Shown here piece after piece: positions 19,479 to 20,633 of a stretch of DNA of 20,633 nt. The notes below the pieces were generated by a model, which was not told where the DNA came from, did no database searches, and saw only the letters and a list, made by a program, of their open reading frames with translations. The position numbers and the translations under genes were made by a program. The stretch is taken from IMG/VR virus record IMGVR_UViG_3300007344_000340, positions 1 to 20,633 of that record. One strand, written 5' to 3'. Position 1 is the first letter of the stretch; each line of letters starts with the position of its first letter. Source of the stretch: a virus.

Positions 19479-19552
19479 TGCCCCATCGTCTAAAGGTAGG
19501 ACAACGGATTTTGATTCCGTTTGTGTTGGTTCGAGTCCTCTCGGGAGTACCA
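19479..19552 (+). tRNA. Chimeric tRNA-Gln (UUG) with a foreign 3' end
   Basis: The 5' part is a good tRNA-Gln: TGCCCCA, D stem GTC/GAC, and anticodon stem ACGGA/TCCGT with loop TTTTGAT (anticodon TTG). The 3' part does not fit. The T stem is GTTGG against CCTCT, and the acceptor TGCCCCA faces CGGGAGT. The 3' acceptor matches the 5' half at 18895 instead. The join lies in the shared GGTTCGAGTCC T-loop sequence. It is probably non-functional as a normal tRNA. Confidence 0.65.
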
Positions 19553-19593
19553 ACATCAAAGGACAGTGGGTTCGATTCCCACCGTCCGCTCCA
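19553..19593 (+). pseudogene. 3' fragment of a tRNA
   Basis: The T stem GTGGG/CCCAC with loop TTCGATT, then acceptor arm CGTCCGC, discriminator T and CCA, is a complete tRNA 3' end. The matching 5' acceptor GCGGACG is absent from the preceding sequence. The AACATCA at its left could be the end of a D arm, with the anticodon arm deleted. The acceptor sequence recalls tRNA-Gly, but that is a guess. Confidence 0.6.
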
Positions 19594-19607
19594 GATAAGG
19601 ATATAAT

Positions 19608-19760
19608 ATGCAAGAAGAAGCTGTGAAAATTGTTGATATGAATCAGCGGCAATTTGTTGAATTGCTCCGTATAGTATCCAAATATAAGGGTATTCATCCT
19701 GATGAAGAAGTTTATGATGTAGCTGAAGAAATAATCGAGATGATTAAGGATGGACTATAA
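19608..19760 (+). CDS. Small helical hypothetical protein (50 residues)
   Basis: The frame opens at ATG 19608 after ATAAGGA and closes with TAA at 19758-19760, sharing one base with the next start (TAATG). The acidic product contains NQRQFVELLRIVSKYKG and DEEVYDVAEEIIEMIKDG, a two-helix layout. I know no family. Good ribosome site and coupling to the next gene make it likely to be real. Confidence 0.6.
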   Translation: MQEEAVKIVDMNQRQFVELLRIVSKYKGIHPDEEVYDVAEEIIEMIKDGL

Positions 19761-20290
19761 TGAACATATTCTATCTAGATGAGTCACCTAACGTATCTGC
19801 TCAATGGTTGGTAGATAAGCATGTAGTAAAGATGATACTAGAAACTGCCCAACTATTATGTACTGCCCACCGAGTATTAGATGGTAAACAAATAGATAGT
19901 ATTAAGAATGGTAGGAAATACAAAAATTACATACTTGAAGATTTTAGGGATGATATTTTATATAAGGCTACTCATGTTAATCATCCTAGTTCGGTTTGGG
20001 CCAGGGAATCGGTTGAAAACTATCTTTGGTTGGTAGAACACTTCTTTGCTCTAGGTGATGAATATACTCACCGATATGACAAGAGCCATAAAAGTATTAT
20101 CAAATTAGGTCTTACTGTACAGAATCCTCCTCATGGTTTACGTGATTGGGATATGACTAAAATGCCATGTGCTATGCCAGAAGAGTATATAGTGAGTGAT
20201 GATCCGATTACAAATTACAGAGAATACTATTCTAAAGGTAAAACAGACTTACATACTTGGACTAATAGGGCCAAACCAGATTGGATATAA
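19760..20290 (+). CDS. Conserved phage protein, second paralogue (possible Pyr_excise-like fold)
   Basis: This 176-residue protein is the second copy of the family found at 9551. Shared blocks include MNIFYLDESP, DKHVVKMILETAQLLCTAHR, LDG, LYKATHVNHPSSVWAR, YLWLVEHFFAL, EYTHRYDKSH, PCAMPEEY and NYREYY. It lacks the long acidic tail of the other copy and ends shortly after a Trp-containing segment. The conserved Lys/His (DKHVVK) and Arg residues could form a DNA-glycosylase-type active site, but this is a weak inference. The gene is coupled to the small gene before it. Its stop codon lies within the late-promoter box at 20286. Confidence 0.65.
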   Translation: MNIFYLDESPNVSAQWLVDKHVVKMILETAQLLCTAHRVLDGKQIDSIKNGRKYKNYILEDFRDDILYKATHVNHPSSVWARESVENYLWLVEHFFALGDEYTHRYDKSHKSIIKLGLTVQNPPHGLRDWDMTKMPCAMPEEYIVSDDPITNYREYYSKGKTDLHTWTNRAKPDWI

Positions 20291-20294
20291 ATAC
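20286..20294 (+). promoter_or_regulatory. Late promoter before the last gene
   Basis: A perfect TATAAATAC overlaps the stop codon of the paralogue gene and lies 27 nt before the ATG at 20321. It matches the T4 late consensus, indicating that the next gene is late. Confidence 0.65.
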
Positions 20295-20320
20295 ATTTAA
20301 AAAAAGAGTAATTATATCCC

Positions 20321-20633
20321 ATGGCTACATTAAATACTAAAACAACATCAGGTTTACCAGCTTGGCAAAAATACATTAGTAATAACCCAAAGTGGTCAGA
20401 TTTAGTATTAAAAATAGAAAACAAAATGAATGCAACCATGCTTGATCCTTCAGGCAAAAAGGATCTTTTTGTTTTGAAAGAAAAAGAAGAAATAACATTA
20501 ACTTCAAACAAGACTAAAACTATAGGTAAATTACAATATGCCGCTATAAAATATAATGGTAGATCTGGTTTAGTACCTATCAACAAAATACGTAAACCAA
20601 CTAACACAGATGTGTTGAAAGAGGAGACAATTG
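20321..20633 (+). CDS. Hypothetical protein, 3' end outside the window
   Basis: An open frame of 104 codons runs off the right edge with no stop. The N-terminus is MATLNTKTTSGLPAWQKYIS, followed by a helix WSDLVLKIENKMNA and then a beta-rich part KEEITLTSNKTKTIGKLQYA. The stretch IKYNGRSGLVPINKIRKPT looks like an SH3-like fold end. It is not recognised. Codon use matches the phage, and a late promoter precedes it, so a virion-related or late-acting protein is possible. The Shine-Dalgarno is weak (AAAGAG about 13 nt upstream). Confidence 0.6.
   Translation, partial: MATLNTKTTSGLPAWQKYISNNPKWSDLVLKIENKMNATMLDPSGKKDLFVLKEKEEITLTSNKTKTIGKLQYAAIKYNGRSGLVPINKIRKPTNTDVLKEETI

Noticed and set aside
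18926-19541. Group I intron in the tRNA holding the GIY-YIG gene
   Set aside because: No intron core (P3-P7 or exon-pairing guide) is visible. The downstream sequence is a different tRNA up to the T loop, not the missing half of the first.

Overview
The window is a gene-dense stretch of a tailed phage genome with a T4-like replication core. All supported genes are on the + strand, mostly chained by ATGA/TAATG overlaps. The T4-like calls rest on a gp43-type family B DNA polymerase, a UvsX recombinase, a gp41-type helicase, a gp42-type dCMP hydroxymethylase, TATAAATA late-promoter boxes, a phage-type Hsp20, and a Seg-like GIY-YIG endonuclease beside tRNA genes. Base composition is AT-rich. A signal-peptide protein and a small lipoprotein suggest a Gram-negative host. 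Several conserved hypotheticals look like those of marine T4-like phages, but I cannot name the host.

Layout. (1) 1-5583: one promoter, then a chain for nucleotide and base modification: MazG-like pyrophosphohydrolase, PD-(D/E)XK-like protein, DUF1599/Nmad1-like protein, dCMP hydroxymethylase, a protein resembling the amino acid:DNA transferase / alpha-glutamyl-putrescinyl-thymine pyrophosphorylase group, a fold-type-II PLP enzyme, an SGNH-like protein and a dCMP deaminase. I read this as a candidate pathway that makes 5-hydroxymethylcytosine and then decorates it with something other than glucose. (2) 5584-7013: a DUF6745 protein and a small companion, ending in a perfect intrinsic terminator. 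(3) 7034-11393: small accessory genes, a tRNA-Gln, a second MazG-like protein, a conserved protein with a paralogue near the right end, a truncated macro-domain reading frame, a secreted His-rich protein and a zinc metallopeptidase. (4) 11394-12117: a late-type unit with a tiny hydrophobic ORF, a CUUCGG hairpin and Hsp20. (5) 12118-18113: replication and recombination core (polymerase, UvsX, helicase), interleaved with a lipoprotein and a transglutaminase-like cysteine peptidase. (6) 18114-19593: a 12-nt coding repeat, a small gene, tRNA-Leu, tRNA-Lys, then a tRNA split by a GIY-YIG endonuclease gene and followed by a chimeric tRNA-Gln and a tRNA fragment. (7) 19608-20633: a small gene, the second paralogue, and the start of a gene behind a late promoter.

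Regulation. At least five sites share an early-type promoter (TTTACT-like box, 16-nt spacer, TATTATAAT region). Three have an almost fixed downstream sequence. Separate TATAAATA boxes precede the Hsp20 region, the homing endonuclease and the last partial gene, so early and late genes are interleaved on one strand.
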